From: Agriotes lineatus
Lineage: Eukaryota > Arthropoda > Insecta > Coleoptera > Elateridae
NCBI GenBank assembly: GCA_940337035.1
Contig: CALNHX010003637.1
Location: 62,001 to 126,000, forward strand
Direction: 5' to 3'
DNA: 64,000 bases
Part shown: positions 1 to 11,434 of the stretch, piece by piece
Position numbering within the stretch: the first letter of the stretch is position 1
Layout: each line of letters begins with the position of its first letter
Program-made: the position numbers and the translations under genes
Notes under the pieces: generated by a model
Databases searched by the model: none
Told to the model about the DNA's origin: nothing
What the model saw: the letters and a program-made list of their open reading frames with translations, nothing else

Positions 1-953
1 ATATTCCAAGGAACTTTCGACGTAACTCTCAGCGACAGAACTTGATCGCCAGCCGCCGTGCCTTTTGAGTGTCGACATGCTCGCACCAGCATCAGCCAAA
101 AACGAAGCAGAACATCGGCGGAAGCAGTGCCCAGTATATTCTTCACAGTTTGAAAGTCCAAGAAAACCAGCAATTTTTTTAGGTATAGCACCAATTGTGT
201 TTATGCCTACAGGCTGCACAATACATTTACCATTTCTGTAGCCAACGAAAAATCGTTGATGGTCCGTACTGCACGGGCGTAGACTAGCATACTTGCGAAA
301 AATTTCCAAAAAATTAATGCCATCGATGTTTCCCTCTGTTACTGTAAACATTCTTGAAACCTTGGTTTTCGTGAATGGAATATTAATTTTTATGAAAGTA
401 CTGGCATCCTCAATATCAGTTACTCGCATGAATGTAAGCTCCTCCCTGCGACAAGCTCCGGATAAACCAACAATAACGGCTACCTAGAATTTAAATAAAA
501 CGTTAGTGATGTGCTGCATATAAGAATTTGGTGAAATACTGCACTTACTTTCATTAACAAATAATGTTTATCGTCCGCTTCCTTCAAAAACCTTTCGATT
601 TCTTCCCTTGTAAAAATTTTCGACTTTTTAGGCCTATATCCCTCGGCTTTTCTTTTTAGGAAGGCGATAACATTCGCATATTTGCTAATGTCCAGGTTTC
701 TCTTGAAATATATCATGGATCGCAGCATAGAATAGGTGCTCCATAACGTAGAGGGCTTATAAGTCGAAGAAAGGTCAGAGAAATATGCCAGCACAACCTT
801 TTCTGCGACAGCACGCACATTTTTTCCGTCACACCATCCCTTGAATTTTTCGTAGGTTGCATTGTAGACAGATCTTGATTTTTCCGGTATCAGCGTCGAA
901 ACTGCGGCCTCTGCTGCATCTTCAATATCGGATGGAAGCTCGGAATCGCTCAT
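1..953 (-). CDS. Tyrosine recombinase (Crypton-like), two exons, C-terminus beyond window edge
   Basis: Exon 1 is 953-549 and exon 2 is 483 to at least 1, with a 65-bp intron (484-548; donor GTAAGT, acceptor TAG); the join is in phase 0 and open. Exon 1 gives an N-terminal core-binding-type domain of about 135 residues. Exon 2 has the hallmarks of the tyrosine recombinase catalytic domain: the first Arg in GACRREEL, the H-x-x-R box in TGHCFRR, a later His in LKRHGGW, and the presumed nucleophilic Tyr in AESYV. Such enzymes cut and rejoin DNA through a covalent 3'-phosphotyrosine. Eukaryotic stand-alone copies with the KRHGGW signature belong to Crypton elements or genes domesticated from them. 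No stop or frameshift is visible. The gene lies outside Harbinger H3. No element ends were found, so domesticated versus mobile cannot be decided. Confidence 0.82.
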
Positions 954-1148
954 TTTTGCCTAGTCGGAGATTTTAAATACACAACGCGTTCATATCAAAC
1001 GAATCTTGTTTGTAAACAACGATCTGAAAAATTACCTAACAACCAAGTAACTGACGCACGCCTACTAGCATATCTAATTCGGCATTTCATGAACGAAATT
1101 ATTTTACTCCTATTTGTTGTTTTTGAAACGTATGTAGAAAAAATCTTG

Positions 1149-1271
1149 TAAGATACACATTGCAAAACTCCGTGTTTTACGCACACGACGTGTTTCCACA
1201 CTCGCTATCGCTCGTGTGGAAATTTTCACGTCTAGTGCGTAAAACACGTTCATTTTGCAACTTGTATCTTA
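1149..1271. repeat. Foldback palindrome of about 120 bp
   Basis: The two arms are near-perfect inverted copies: the left begins AAGATACACATTGCAAAA and the right ends TTTTGCAACTTGTATCTT. The centre is a short CACTCGC/GCTCGTG stem around TAT. No coding potential or flanking TSD is obvious. It shares architecture, but not sequence, with the foldbacks near 4.6, 26.1, 59.7 and 60.1 kb. Confidence 0.75.
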
Positions 1272-1462
1272 AATAGCTATTATGATCTTACTAGTAGTGC
1301 CTATGGTAAATTTGACACTGACAAACTCGTTTTTTAAACTTGTCAAATGGTGTTTCCCTACCTGTGTTAGCGTAGCTAATGTGTTTTAGTGACCTTAAGG
1401 GTAGGGGTAGCCTAAGTTCCACTCAAAGCATAAATTGAGGTTACATTGTACCTTTTTGTATA

Positions 1463-1691
1463 ATGGATGATTTTTGGAAATTCGTTGATTATGCTCGTGA
1501 AGATGATTTTTTACAAATACCAAGGTAGTGTTTGATGTGATAAATAGTTAAAGCAACATTTTTATGTCGACATTTTTTTCCAGATTTATCTTACGGGACA
1601 ACTTAAATCCATTATAACGATAAATACAGAGCTCGTACAACGAGTGCGGTTTTGTAGGCAAACGATCTATGAAATAATTTTACCAATTGTG
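1463..1691 (+). pseudogene. Harbinger H3 transposase, N-terminal exons
   Basis: ATG at 1463 begins MDDFWKFVDYAREDD. The donor AAG/GTAGTG at 1525 and acceptor TTCCAG ending at 1583 remove a 59-bp intron, and exon 2 continues FILRDNLNPL. Stops then appear, and the family sequence resumes in another frame (TELVQRVRFCRQTIYEIILPIV), so there is at least one indel near 1610-1630. Coding sequence breaks at 1692 where pogo-A inserted. Removing pogo-A and one TA gives ILPIVYPQIENGNNRG, joining directly to the segment at 38644. This is the helix-rich region that precedes the RNase-H-like catalytic domain in PIF/Harbinger transposases. Confidence 0.75.
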
Positions 1692-2337
1692 TACCGTAGA
1701 AGCATACAACTTGGGACACTTTTTACATATTTTTAATGAGAGAAATTCGTCTAGACGAGACAGAGCCAAATAAAAAATACTGTATGGATGACAATTTGCC
1801 CCCTGTCATTTAATTCAAATTTCAGAATCAGACTAGTTTTAGGAACAAAAAAAAATTTGACTGTCCCAAGTTACCTACTTACGTTTGCAACTTGAGACAC
1901 TTTTGTTTTCCCTTTCATTGCTGATCATATACAGCTATCCACTCCAGGAGGCCGTTAGTGTTTTTTACAAAATAATAAACTTTTTTTTTGTTATGGGCAT
2001 GCAAAAAATATTTTCAAAAACAAATTTGTGGTCTAAAAGGCAATGACGTCTTTTGACGTCAGCAGTCTCTTAACACATTAATTGCCGGCATGAATGAAGA
2101 TTACTTACCCTTGTATCCAAATTTAAATTTTGGCTATAATTGTTGTGTTATTACCAATAAAGTATCTTGAGACTATTTTTTTTTTGCAACTAGGTCAGTA
2201 AATAAAAAAACATTGCGGCTCCTGTTGGAGTTGGAGGCACTGGAGATTAAAGTTCGATAGTGGGTGCCGCCGACTCCAATAGGAGTTCTGTCCAAATTCA
2301 TACTTTTTAAAATATTTTTCGTTTATTACGAGTAATA

Positions 2338-4422
2338 ATAATATAATAAATACAATGTTAAAAGTGTTTCGTGATAAGTATTGAAACATTCTGCGCATAA
2401 TCCAGGTTTATCGCCACACTCAACGCAGTGGTAAATCGTCTGCTTCCTACCTCTGCCTGCTTTAGTACACATTCTACACCTTTTGCGCTTCACTCTCTGA
2501 CTTTCTCCTTTATCAGTGCACTTTTCTGTTATAAGGGAAAGATTATGTTTCACTCGTGAAGTTGATGGTGCTGAAATAGCACATGGAACGTTCTCTGGCA
2601 GTAACGCATCTATTATGCACAGTCTAAAGTCATCAAATGACATTTTCTTGTGAGTAGAATACCGTTGGTACAGTTTGTACGAGTTGGTCATAAGTAATTG
2701 CAAAGTGTGCACAAACAATTTTTTATACCAACGAATGGTGTTCCGTTCACACGGATAGTATGCTTGCATTTGATCTTGGTGATCAATGCCGGACATATAT
2801 TTGTTACACTGAACTATCGCCTGAGGCTTCAATACTTGTTGTCCTCTTTTATTTTCGATATCTAGAAAAGAATGGTCAAACTCTGTCGAGATATATACAA
2901 CATCACGCTTATCCTTCCATTTCCCAACATGTACACCATCTCTGAAAACAGATTTGTTTTCTCCTCTTGAGTTTTTTCTCTGTAACCTCTCTTGGATTTT
3001 CTCGAAGATTAGGTCTCAGTGTACCGGTGCAATACGTGTAATTTTTCAACAACGCTTCAGCTAGTGAATCGCTATTGTAGTAGTTGTCCATGTACAATGC
3101 ATGGCCCTGGTTCAATTTGCCTTCCATCAATTTTAGAACTACTTTTGAGGCATGTCCTGTACCAGTTAATTCCGCATCATGTGTCCCAGTATATATACCG
3201 TGTGTCCACAGAAGTACGCACCATAGAGATAAGATAATGCTAATAGAATATAAATATCAACCAGTGTTGTGACCACCGTCCCTTTTCTTGTACCATTTAT
3301 AACAATATTGTTTCATACAGTGGCGAGTCAGAAGCCAGAAAACAACCTTTTAGCGGGCCGGCGATCACAGCATTAGCAGATCTTTCCATTCCATTAGGTA
3401 ATCCCTATGGTGCGTCCTCCTGTGGACACACGGTACCTATGAAACCGGAGTATAGTACCATCAGGTTCAGTTAACATGTACAACTTGATACCATATCGAT
3501 GCCGTTTATTCTTTATATATTACCTAAATGATAGGCGTCCACGCCACAACATCATGCTTTCATCCAAAGATAGCTGCTTGTTGGGGTAATAAATTGCTGT
3601 CATCTTTTCATTAAAATAATTAATGACGGGTCTAATCTTTTGTAGAATGTCGTGATTTCCACCTTCTGGTTCAAAAAAGAAGTGCAGGCACCTTAGGATC
3701 AATAAAAATCGGTTTCTGCTCATTTGCTGTCTGAAAATAGGAATATTAAACAACCGGTTAGTTTTCCAGTAGTCTTCCAAGTGAGGGAACTTTATTGTTC
3801 CCATGTGGAGTAAGAGACCTATAAAAATACGAAATTCATCCACAGATAAATCCTTCCAAGATGATATGCGAGATTGCTCTGATTTGCTGGCAAATAAAAC
3901 CGAAACGGCGTAACTGTTCGTTTCTTCTACAATGTGTTTCTGAAATTCCTCATCGAACAGTAAATAAAAGAAGTCCATAGGGCTGTCTCCCGGTGGTGGT
4001 ATTAATAATTCGCGTGTGTTTTTAAAAGGCACGTTCTTCATGTCGTTGGGGGGCAATGGATTATCGGTCCAATTGTTTGCAACGGAGTTGGAAACTGTAT
4101 CAACAGCTTGTTGAGAAGCGCCGGCTCCATCGTCCTCTGGTTGTTGTTCAGGACTTTGTCGCTGTTGAGATTCAAGATCGCCACCAACTACAGCTATATC
4201 GTCAAAAGTCAACTGAGGCGAAATCAACCTTGGAAGTTTGTCATCTTCTGAATCTGAAGCAGAATCAGAGGGAACATATTCTGATTCGCTATTTTCAAAA
4301 TCCAAATCATCATCACTTAGCTCATTTTCAATTATTTCTTCTAATTCTTTGTCAGATAATGTTTTTCGCATATCTTCAGTACGTGCCCGTTTTGGATGCG
4401 ACGGTCCTGCTTCGTTATTCAT
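2338..4422 (-). pseudogene. piggyBac transposase (pB1), interrupted and frameshifted
   Basis: The ATG at 4420-4422 starts a 300-residue open segment with an acidic N-terminus, then the DDE_Tnp_1_7 fold with the first catalytic Asp in SLDESMMLWRGRLSFR. Coding continues to about 3434, is broken by a 236-bp MITE (3198-3433), and resumes with VYTG and MDNYYNS (second Asp). A frameshift near 2944 separates this from the C-terminal part (from about 2935), which has the third Asp region (MSGIDHQDQM) and a cysteine-rich C-terminal zinc domain (CRMC, CVEC, CAEC). Stop is near 2338. piggyBac transposases excise precisely at TTAA; this copy cannot be functional. Confidence 0.85.
3198..3433. mobile_element. 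236-bp MITE with TA TSD inside pB1
   Basis: The inverted ends CCGTGTGTCCACAG...CTGTGGACACACGG extend with mismatches over about 43 bp. Flanking TA at 3196-3197 and 3434-3435 suggests a Tc1/mariner-derived non-autonomous element. No ORF. Confidence 0.8.
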
Positions 4423-4553
4423 TGTCTTTTTTACACAAAATAATCACAAATACTGAACTAAACTGTCTTTTGCAGTGCTTATTTACACAAAAATATTGGT
4501 TTTTCAGTCACAACTTTACATCACACTGAGCGATTACTTAATAGTATTTTACA

Positions 4554-4673
4554 GTAGAAGTCCGTTAGGATAGCCTTTACTGCCGAGCCAGAGAATTTGT
4601 GAGACGAGCTCGAAGAGCGAGTCGAATAATACTGGCGAGGCAGTAAAGGCCCTAACGGACGTGTATTGTACAA
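4554..4673. repeat. Foldback palindrome of about 120 bp inside pB1
   Basis: The left arm GTCCGTTAGGATAGCCTTTA pairs with the right arm TAAAGGCCCTAACGGAC; the core is rich in CGAGC/GCGAG words. It lies just upstream of the pB1 transposase start. It has the same architecture as the foldback at 1149-1271. Confidence 0.7.
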
Positions 4674-5283
4674 TAGTTTTTGTAATACCTACATACAATT
4701 CGGTCATATCTATATTTTTCTAATTTATTTTCATCAAAACGTTAGGTTTGTGTAATGACGTTTTAGAATGATTGAGAGTGCGTAGAACGTTGCAACTGTT
4801 GTTTATAAATGTCATTTATTTCCAATTTCGTGTATGGCTATAAGCAGTTTTAAGTTGTAACCAGCTCGTAACTTATGACATCTGTAGAAAATGATGAAGA
4901 TATTCCTAAAGACGTTAAGATTCTGAATGAGCAAGTTGTTTTAGCGTATGTTTAGGAGTTATAGCAGTATTTTGCGCCTTCTTCTATGTGGAGTTGAAGG
5001 CTAGCTTGCTGCTGGATTTGTGTGACAAACGTCACTTTGACGTTCGGCATACAATTTAGCAGGCCGTGGTCTTTACGGACACTTTTTACGGCCGGGTCGT
5101 AAAGAGGTTGCTTACGCAGTAGTAAACAGTCCTTAAAGAAATATTTAACAAGTAGGTATTACAAAAAACGTTTTTTAACAAACCACCTCGAAAACACGGT
5201 TGTCCTATATCTCCGAAAGGTTTATGTGCACTCTAACTCAGTGCCGGTGCAATACTGACAAATACAAAATCCAGTAACCCTTT

Positions 5284-5396
5284 GGCTCCGATCGGAGTCG
5301 CCGGCATATAATCCATCTAGCCGTCTGGCTCCGATCGGAGTCGCCGGCATATAATCCGTCTAGCCGTCTGGCTCCGATCGGAGTCGCCGGCAGTCA
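5284..5396. repeat. Subterminal 43-bp tandem repeat of pB1 (2.5 copies)
   Basis: Three copies of GGCTCCGATCGGAGTCGCCG, the first two each followed by a 23-bp spacer; the last runs directly into the terminal TTAA. Each contains the perfect palindrome CTCCGATCGGAG. Related CTCC-N4-GGAG palindromes lie near the left end of pB1. Candidate transposase binding sites (inference). Confidence 0.75.
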
Positions 5397-5503
5397 ATGT
5401 GTTAACAGTAAAACACTTCGCTGGAGACGGATGACATCGAAAGACGTCATGTGAATTAGTACCCTACATCGTTACTTCTACATATATATTTATATAACAA
5501 CCT

Positions 5504-7880
5504 TACAAATTTTTATGAAATAAAGTATAAGGTTCGAAACAAAGGGCTGGCTTTCCAGAACAGGCGGAACAATGGTAGACCGTTTCTTTCCGAATTTTAT
5601 TTTTCTGACAGAAAGTGCACCTGCGATGTGTGCGTGTTTCTTGCTCTTTCCCATTGGGACATTTTTCTCAGGAACATGGTTAGTGAAGTTTGTGGTCCGA
5701 ATGGAAGACTCGAAGGCCTCACAAGATTTATTTGATAGGTTTCAACGAAGATTCAATAAATAACTTTAAAACACTTTCATTTGGTTTTTTTATTTAAATT
5801 TAAGTTACAAGTTTGAATTAAATGAATTGAAGGTACTTTAAGTTTCAATAAAATTACAAATAAAATAGGGAGTGTTACTGACAGCGTAACCTCCTCACAA
5901 GACTGATAAGGAATGACTTGTGTAATTATCAGTTTTGTCACTTTATATACCCTTCTACAATCAGTTTGTGGTAGTGGTATTTCTGGAACAACGCCTTTGG
6001 AAAAACAAGGAGTGACAAACACATTCCCACACAGGCAGATAAGCATATGTGAATAACATCCTAAGCGGATGTGCGTGGTTTGATAACCCGTTTGGTGATA
6101 TCAAAAAGTCCAACACACGCACGTGTATGTTGCGTCATCCAAGGAGTGGCGTAACAACGCCAAAATGCCCAAATATAGTTATTTATGAGACAAAAATTAT
6201 AAAGGTTAAGGTAACTTAAAAAATAGGAATATCAGGTATTGACTAATATTAGATTACATAATACAAGCATTGATTAACATATATTAATAATAAGGGTGAT
6301 GCAATAATAATAAGGGTACGGATATAACAGGTTAGAGCACGTGGACTGCTCTTTTTCAACAGAATTAAGACGTCTTTTTTCAGGAAGTAGATGTTCCAGT
6401 ATTGCAAGTCTGTAATCGTACAAAGACATCCTTGGTTGTTCATATTTTTTGTACAAAAAAAAAGAATTGATTAGAAGCATATAAATAATATGAATCCCGA
6501 TTTTTTTATACCACCGCAACGTTTTCCTCTCGCATGGATAATACGACATCATTTGGTCTTTTATATCTACCCCTCCCATAAATTTGTTGTATTGAAAAAT
6601 AGCTTCAGGTTTCTCTTTTGCCTGTTGCCTTCTGTTGTAATAATTTACTAAATTATTTCTGAACTCTGTAGATATATAGAATACCTCTCTATTGTCCTTC
6701 CACTTTTTCACCTTTTTTAATTTTGCTGTTTTTATTTCAACTGGATTTTGTTTCCTATCAACTCTAAGAGTTCCGGCACAGTAAGTTAATCTGGACAATA
6801 ATTTACAGGCGAGATCGAAACTATTATAGTAGTTATCTAAATAAATTGAATGCCCCACATCCAGTTTCTCTTCTGTCAAATGGAGCACTATATTGGCAGC
6901 ATGTCCTTTGCCACCATAATCATCTAAGATGCCAGTATACACAGCAAATTTCAATATTGTGCCATCTGGCTCTGTTAGCAAGTACAATTTCACACCATAC
7001 TTGTGTCTTTTGTTTTTAATGTATTGTCTAAACATTAATCTGCCACGAAACAATACCATTGATTCATCCAATGAAAGATTTTTGTCTGGGTAATATATTT
7101 AATTAATTTTCGAGTTAAAATAATCAATTATCGGTCTAATTTAAATAATCTATCAGCTGGCTTCGGTTCACCGGGTAAGGGATTTCTGTTAAAATGTAGA
7201 AATCTTAAAATTAGCATGAAACGATCCCTACTCATGTAGCTAGAAAACGCTGATAAGTTGAACAGCCAATGTTTTTTCCAGTAATCTTGCAATCGATTTA
7301 ATCTTATAGTACCCATGTGGAGCACTAACCCAATAAATGTTTTTAATTCAGCAGTGGTTAATGTTTTCCATTGTGTTATCCGTGATTTTTCTTTTGTATT
7401 TTCCAAAAGGAAAACTTCTGCATATAAGTTAATTTCTCGAACTATCATTTCCAACAAATTGTTATCTAGCAACAAATTTAAGTAATCAATTGGTGTGTTA
7501 CCTAAAATAATAGAATAGTTTTAGAATATCGTAAATATTACATCAATGTTTTCACAGCTTACCATTGGGCTGAACTAATAGTTCTCTCTGTCGTGTAAAT
7601 GGTATTTGTTTAGGAACATCTTCTGTTGCGTCCCACATCACAGCATCAGCAGGCATTTCACGGGGAGGAATAGTGTTGGTATTTGTGTTTTCTGGCTCTA
7701 CAAACTCCAAAATATCTGAGGTTACGTCAAGTTCTAACGTTGAAATTTCTGCTTCCTCATCTTCACGATCGTCAGAATCGTATTCAGACTCCAAACCAAT
7801 AAAGTCTGGATCAGCAATATCATCGTCCGAGTCCATTAAATATTGCTGCAACTCTTCATCTGTCAGAGGACGCTTAGATT
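5504..7880 (-). pseudogene. piggyBac transposase (pB2), several lesions
   Basis: The readable N-terminus is near 7880 (KRPLTDEELQQYLMDSDDD) with no clear ATG. A 54-bp intron (7503-7556) joins PNG to TPIDYLNLLLD in frame. The coding segment at 7128-7475 ends in a frameshift near 7140, followed by an in-frame TAA near 7100. The catalytic segment (7071-6330) keeps SLDESMVLFRGRL (first Asp), LDNYYNS (second) and MGGVDIKDQM (third). After LLPEKRRLNSVEKEQSTC the frame is lost; about 570 bp later, at 5504-5700, the C-terminal zinc domain reappears (RRCTFC, YHCSACSGKPALCF). The 5.75-6.33 kb stretch is therefore an insertion or unrecognised intron. Confidence 0.8.
5765..6330. other. Unassigned segment splitting the pB2 transposase C-terminus
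   Basis: AT-rich DNA with no convincing ORF, lying between the catalytic part of the pB2 transposase and its zinc-binding tail. It could be a retroposed or MITE insertion; I could not define TIRs or a TSD. Confidence 0.4.
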
Positions 7881-8140
7881 CATACGTTTTTTACCCTTTC
7901 GGGGTATTATTCGCGACGGCCCTGGCTAACTGTAATCCATGATGAACGGGAACCAGCACTACTTTCCACTAATATAATACGTATGCAATAAGCTGATCTC
8001 GATACAACAGCTCCTCTCGCAAGCTGACGAAATACTGAAGCAAAGTTACCAAGCGGGTCTATGGCGTCTAAAATCGTCATCCGCCTCCCACCCGAAAGGC
8101 GGATGGCGTCTTTCGACGTCATCAGCACGCAAAGGGTTAA

Positions 8141-8650
8141 TAGTATTTTAAGTACAACACACATTTTGGGACACATGAAATCATAGCATGTAACTTGGGA
8201 CACCAGAAAATAATTATTTAATTAAAAAAAATTGGTTGATTTGTATGTACTATGATAGGCAAAGACCAATAAAATTTTCTTTTGTGTAAATTATTTAATA
8301 TATTACATTACATATGTAAATAACACATAGATACAAAATGCATGTTTTGAATACAATAAAAGAAATACAAAGCATCAACATTATTAAAAAGTTACATTTT
8401 CAGAAAACTTATGTTTGCCCCTGACAATTTCAGGAAAACTTAATATAGTAGAGATGATCCTTGGTAATCGTCACTTCATCGATTACATCTGGGTATACAT
8501 GTACCTTTAGAGCTCTGTTGTAGCGCAGACAGCTAACCAGGTACTTATCACCCTCTACATTTTTGCACTTGGAGCATAAGAAACTTTTCTGGGGTAAGAG
8601 TAAATAATTAGCCTTGATATATGCTGCAAAAATTTTTATTTCTAAAAAAA
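8141..8650. other. pogo-A 3' region
   Basis: AT-rich non-coding tail of pogo-A. Two TTGGGACAC words echo the pogo-A termini. A short minus-strand stretch near 8440-8600 can be read with a CSKCKN motif, but it is too short to call. Confidence 0.4.
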
Positions 8651-8659
8651 ATTCAGCCC

Positions 8660-10744
8660 TTAACCCAAATTATATGAGTCAAATACAATGTTAAATAATA
8701 TCTTTCCTCTTTTATCTACTGTAGGCGAGGGTAAATGCATAAAAATCTCATCATAATTGATTATGCTTCTATCTTCTACAACAGGCCAATGAAATGTGGA
8801 TGTCTTACCGGTTCTCGTACAAAATTTTGCCTCTAGACACGGTTCTTTCTCTGTGAGCTGGCCCACATACATTTTAATTTGTTTCCTCCCATTGAATTTC
8901 ACAACAATCCAATCACCCACGTTTATTTTTGACACGTCTGGTTGTATTTGGTTGAGAAAATTAATTTCTTCGTTCATCTCTTCCACTTCATCTATGGTAA
9001 AATCGCTTGAAAAGCTTTGAATATCATCAAGACTGTCATCATCACTACTGTCCTCTTCAAATGAGGGTTTCTGTTTAGTTGCCTTTTTCTTCTCTTTCTC
9101 TTTGTTTTCAAATGTGTCTAATTTTTCTAACTTGCCATCTTCGCTGCTATTATCCTTAGTAGTTTTTTCGTAGTCTTTGTTATTTTGACTTTCTTTCTAA
9201 GCCTTTGGTTTTCGATTTCTTCAAGCTTAGCAATGGCGTCTTCTGAAGTGATCACGTCAGCACCTACGCAAATTTTTTTTTTCCGGTTGTAATTTTTGGC
9301 GTTTGCTTTATTTGCTCCAAAAGCAACTCTTCAAACGTTTTCTTCTGATTGTTTAAAGGTGCTGAGACTCCACCATCCGACACATTGACTGTGGATGTTG
9401 ATGGTACAGGTCGATTTTCTTTAACGATAGGGGTTGTTGAAGGTGCTACAGGTGAAGGTGCTGCAGGTACAAAATTCAACATATCTGCTCTGGATGTTGA
9501 TGGTACAGGTAGCTTTTCTTCCACGATGATGGTTGTTGTAGGTACTGTAGCTGTAGATGCTTCCTCAGTTATAATATCAGTTGATGCAGCTTTATCTGCT
9601 TGATTTTCTTTAAAAGTGCACCACCGTCTATATGCTTGTGGTTCATAACTCTCGATAGGTATTAGTGTTGCAAAATGGAAAAATTCCTGCTTTTTGAAAT
9701 CCATGTTTGATGATCACTGGATCTATGTTTTCCCAAATTTTGGACATGATAGCAGCAAAAATAGATTTTGGAAGTTTGTACCCATAATTTTTCCTTTGCC
9801 ACTGTATAAGTTCTTCCTCTCATTTGATTTTTAAGGGCCGGAACACACTAAGGTCCATTGGTTGAAGGATGTGGCTGGTGTGTGGAGGAAGCTTCAAAAT
9901 GTGTATGTCTTCTTGTCTTGCCATTTGAACAAGTGAGATGCCAATGTGAGAACTATGCCCATCGTAGATAAGAATAACAGGTCTATCGAGGCTGATATTT
10001 TTCAGAAAATTGTTTCTGAAATAATTTTGAAATGTTTCTGTTTCCATCCAGCCATTTTTTGTGGCCGAATATGTTATTCCTGCATATTCCTCGTTCTTTT
10101 TTGCGAGCCATGAGTCCCACACATTTTTCCCTCTAAATGCAATATGCGGTGATAGTTTTTCCCCAGCAGCGTTTGCACCTAATAATACAGTTATGTTTTC
10201 TTTTTCAGACCCACTTGTTGCTCTACGAGCAGCTGTTCCCTTTGGGCCAACAACTTTTATTCTGCTTGGGTCTAGGCAAAAACTGGTTTCGTCTATATTA
10301 TAGATTCTTGATTGAGGGATATCTTCTATGACATCTTTTAACAGAGTAAAGTAATCATTGATGATGAATGGATCTACACTCTTTTTTCTTGCTACTTCCA
10401 CTATTTGTGGTTTCTTCTGGCTGAGGTTGAATGTTTTTTTTAAATCGTATGAAATAATCGTTGCCTGGTATTCCATTTTTGAATGGAGTCTGAATGTTAT
10501 TTGCCTCCACATAACGGCGTATAATTGTCAATACTTCTTTTTTGGAAAGGCCAAAACTCCATTTTTCGATTTGCTTGATATTTTCAGCTATTTTCTGTTC
10601 TTCCTCATAAGGGATGGGAATCTTATAAGTTATTGATGCTCTGTACACCGTCATTTCTTGATTTTTTACTGCGTCAACGGCAGATTTTAGCGTCTCCTTG
10701 GAGTATTTAGGCGGCAGCTTTCTCCGGACGTACGTACGTACCAT
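8660..10744 (-). pseudogene. pogo-type transposase (pogo-A)
   Basis: Starts MVRTYVRRKLPPKY with a Psq-type helix-turn-helix (ETLKSAVDAVKNQEMTVYRA), followed by a CENP-B-type HTH (KKEVLTIIRRYVEANN). The DDE_1 domain at 9820-10512 has YNIDETSF (first Asp), LIYDGHSSH (second) and ILQPMDLSVF (third). Lesions: a frameshift near 10450-10510, a TGA after LKIK at about 9828 where the family usually has Trp, another frameshift near 9700, and poly-A and further shifts near 9280 and 9185. The C-terminal region (8660-9180) is acidic and then ends in a conserved tail domain (VGDWIVVKFNGRKQIKMYVG). It cut and pasted pogo-A in the past; now dead. Confidence 0.85.
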
Positions 10745-11103
10745 GTCTAAAACAAATCAAGTAAATTAGCATGTAAACAATTAGAAATATTCAATACTGA
10801 TTCAACTGGGGCAAGTGGAAACTAACGTAGGTTACACTTTTCCCGTACGCTATATTTTTAGGGGCAAGTGTAACCCATGCACGATTCCTTGTAAATAAAT
10901 ATACGTTTTCCATTAGTTGAAAATATAGAGAACTATTGTTTATTAGGTACTTACTTCAAAAATTTCAATAATCCCACAATTTTCTTGGTGGTAGTAAGCA
11001 CTGGCAACAAACACGTGTTAGCTCACTATGCAACGTAAATCGCCAACGTTCAGTACACTGTCGAAGTTGAACCGGAAATGAAGCGCTGCCGGCTCCATGT
11101 ACC
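10745..11103. other. pogo-A 5' region left of hAT-B
   Basis: Holds subterminal words GGGCAAGTGG and GGGGCAAGTGTAACC that recur (inverted) near 38400, supporting continuity of pogo-A across the hAT-B insertion. It ends in the hAT-B TSD CATGTACC (11096-11103). No gene. Confidence 0.5.
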
Positions 11104-11434
11104 TACAGTGGCTATATAAGGACAGTGTGGTAAATTTTAAAAAACGCAGCCATTAAGGGCCGGTTTTTCAATCGTGGTTTAAACTCGGTTCAGGGTTTAA
11201 ACTAAGTTCAGACAGAATACCACGTTTTTCAATCGAGGTTCAAGTTGTGAACTGAGTTTAAACGTCCTTTAAGTTAAACCACGCCTGTTGACCGTTTAAA
11301 CTCTGTTCAGCGCTGAACCATCACGTGACCGTTTTGTTTGGCTTTGTTTATTTTGTTTTGAACGCTCGTCGTTCATAACCTGCAAATTTCCTTTTATACA
11401 TTGTTGCTTGAATTCAATTCTGTTAATAAGAAAA

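Larger units (their letters stand above)
2074..5401 (-). mobile_element. piggyBac element pB1 with TTAA TSDs
   Basis: TTAA lies at 2070-2073 and 5402-5405. The terminal repeats are CACATTAATTGCCGGC (left) and CACATTGACTGCCGGC read inward from the right. The element carries a decayed piggyBac transposase (2338-4422). Subterminal palindromes of the form CTCC-N4-GGAG occur near both ends (about 2220-2290 on the left, three copies at 5284-5391 on the right). A TA-flanked MITE (3198-3433) interrupts the transposase. A foldback at 4554-4673 sits in the 5' region. Confidence 0.85.
5406..8136 (-). mobile_element. piggyBac element pB2
   Basis: The right end is clear: inward from TTAA (8137-8140) it reads CCCTTTGCGTGCTGATGACG, very like the ends of pB3. 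The left end is assigned to the TTAA at 5402-5405 because the adjoining sequence contains GATGACATCGAAAGACGTCA, matching the right subterminal GATGACGTCGAAAGACGCCA, although the outermost bases have diverged. It therefore abuts pB1 and shares a TTAA with it. Contains a decayed transposase. Confidence 0.6.

Noticed and set aside
2030..2073. Sequence left of pB1 resembling a piggyBac right end (GACGTC-TTTT-GACGTC before TTAA)
   Set aside because: Similar to the pB2 subterminal region but in an orientation that does not pair with any end; too short to define another element.
5572..5763. Plus-strand 63-residue ORF
   Set aside because: It is the shadow of the minus-strand C-terminal zinc domain of the pB2 transposase.
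7673..7942. Plus-strand Ser-rich ORF (and similar ones at 4238-4456 and 9349-9603)
   Set aside because: They are antisense shadows of acidic or low-complexity stretches in the minus-strand transposases.
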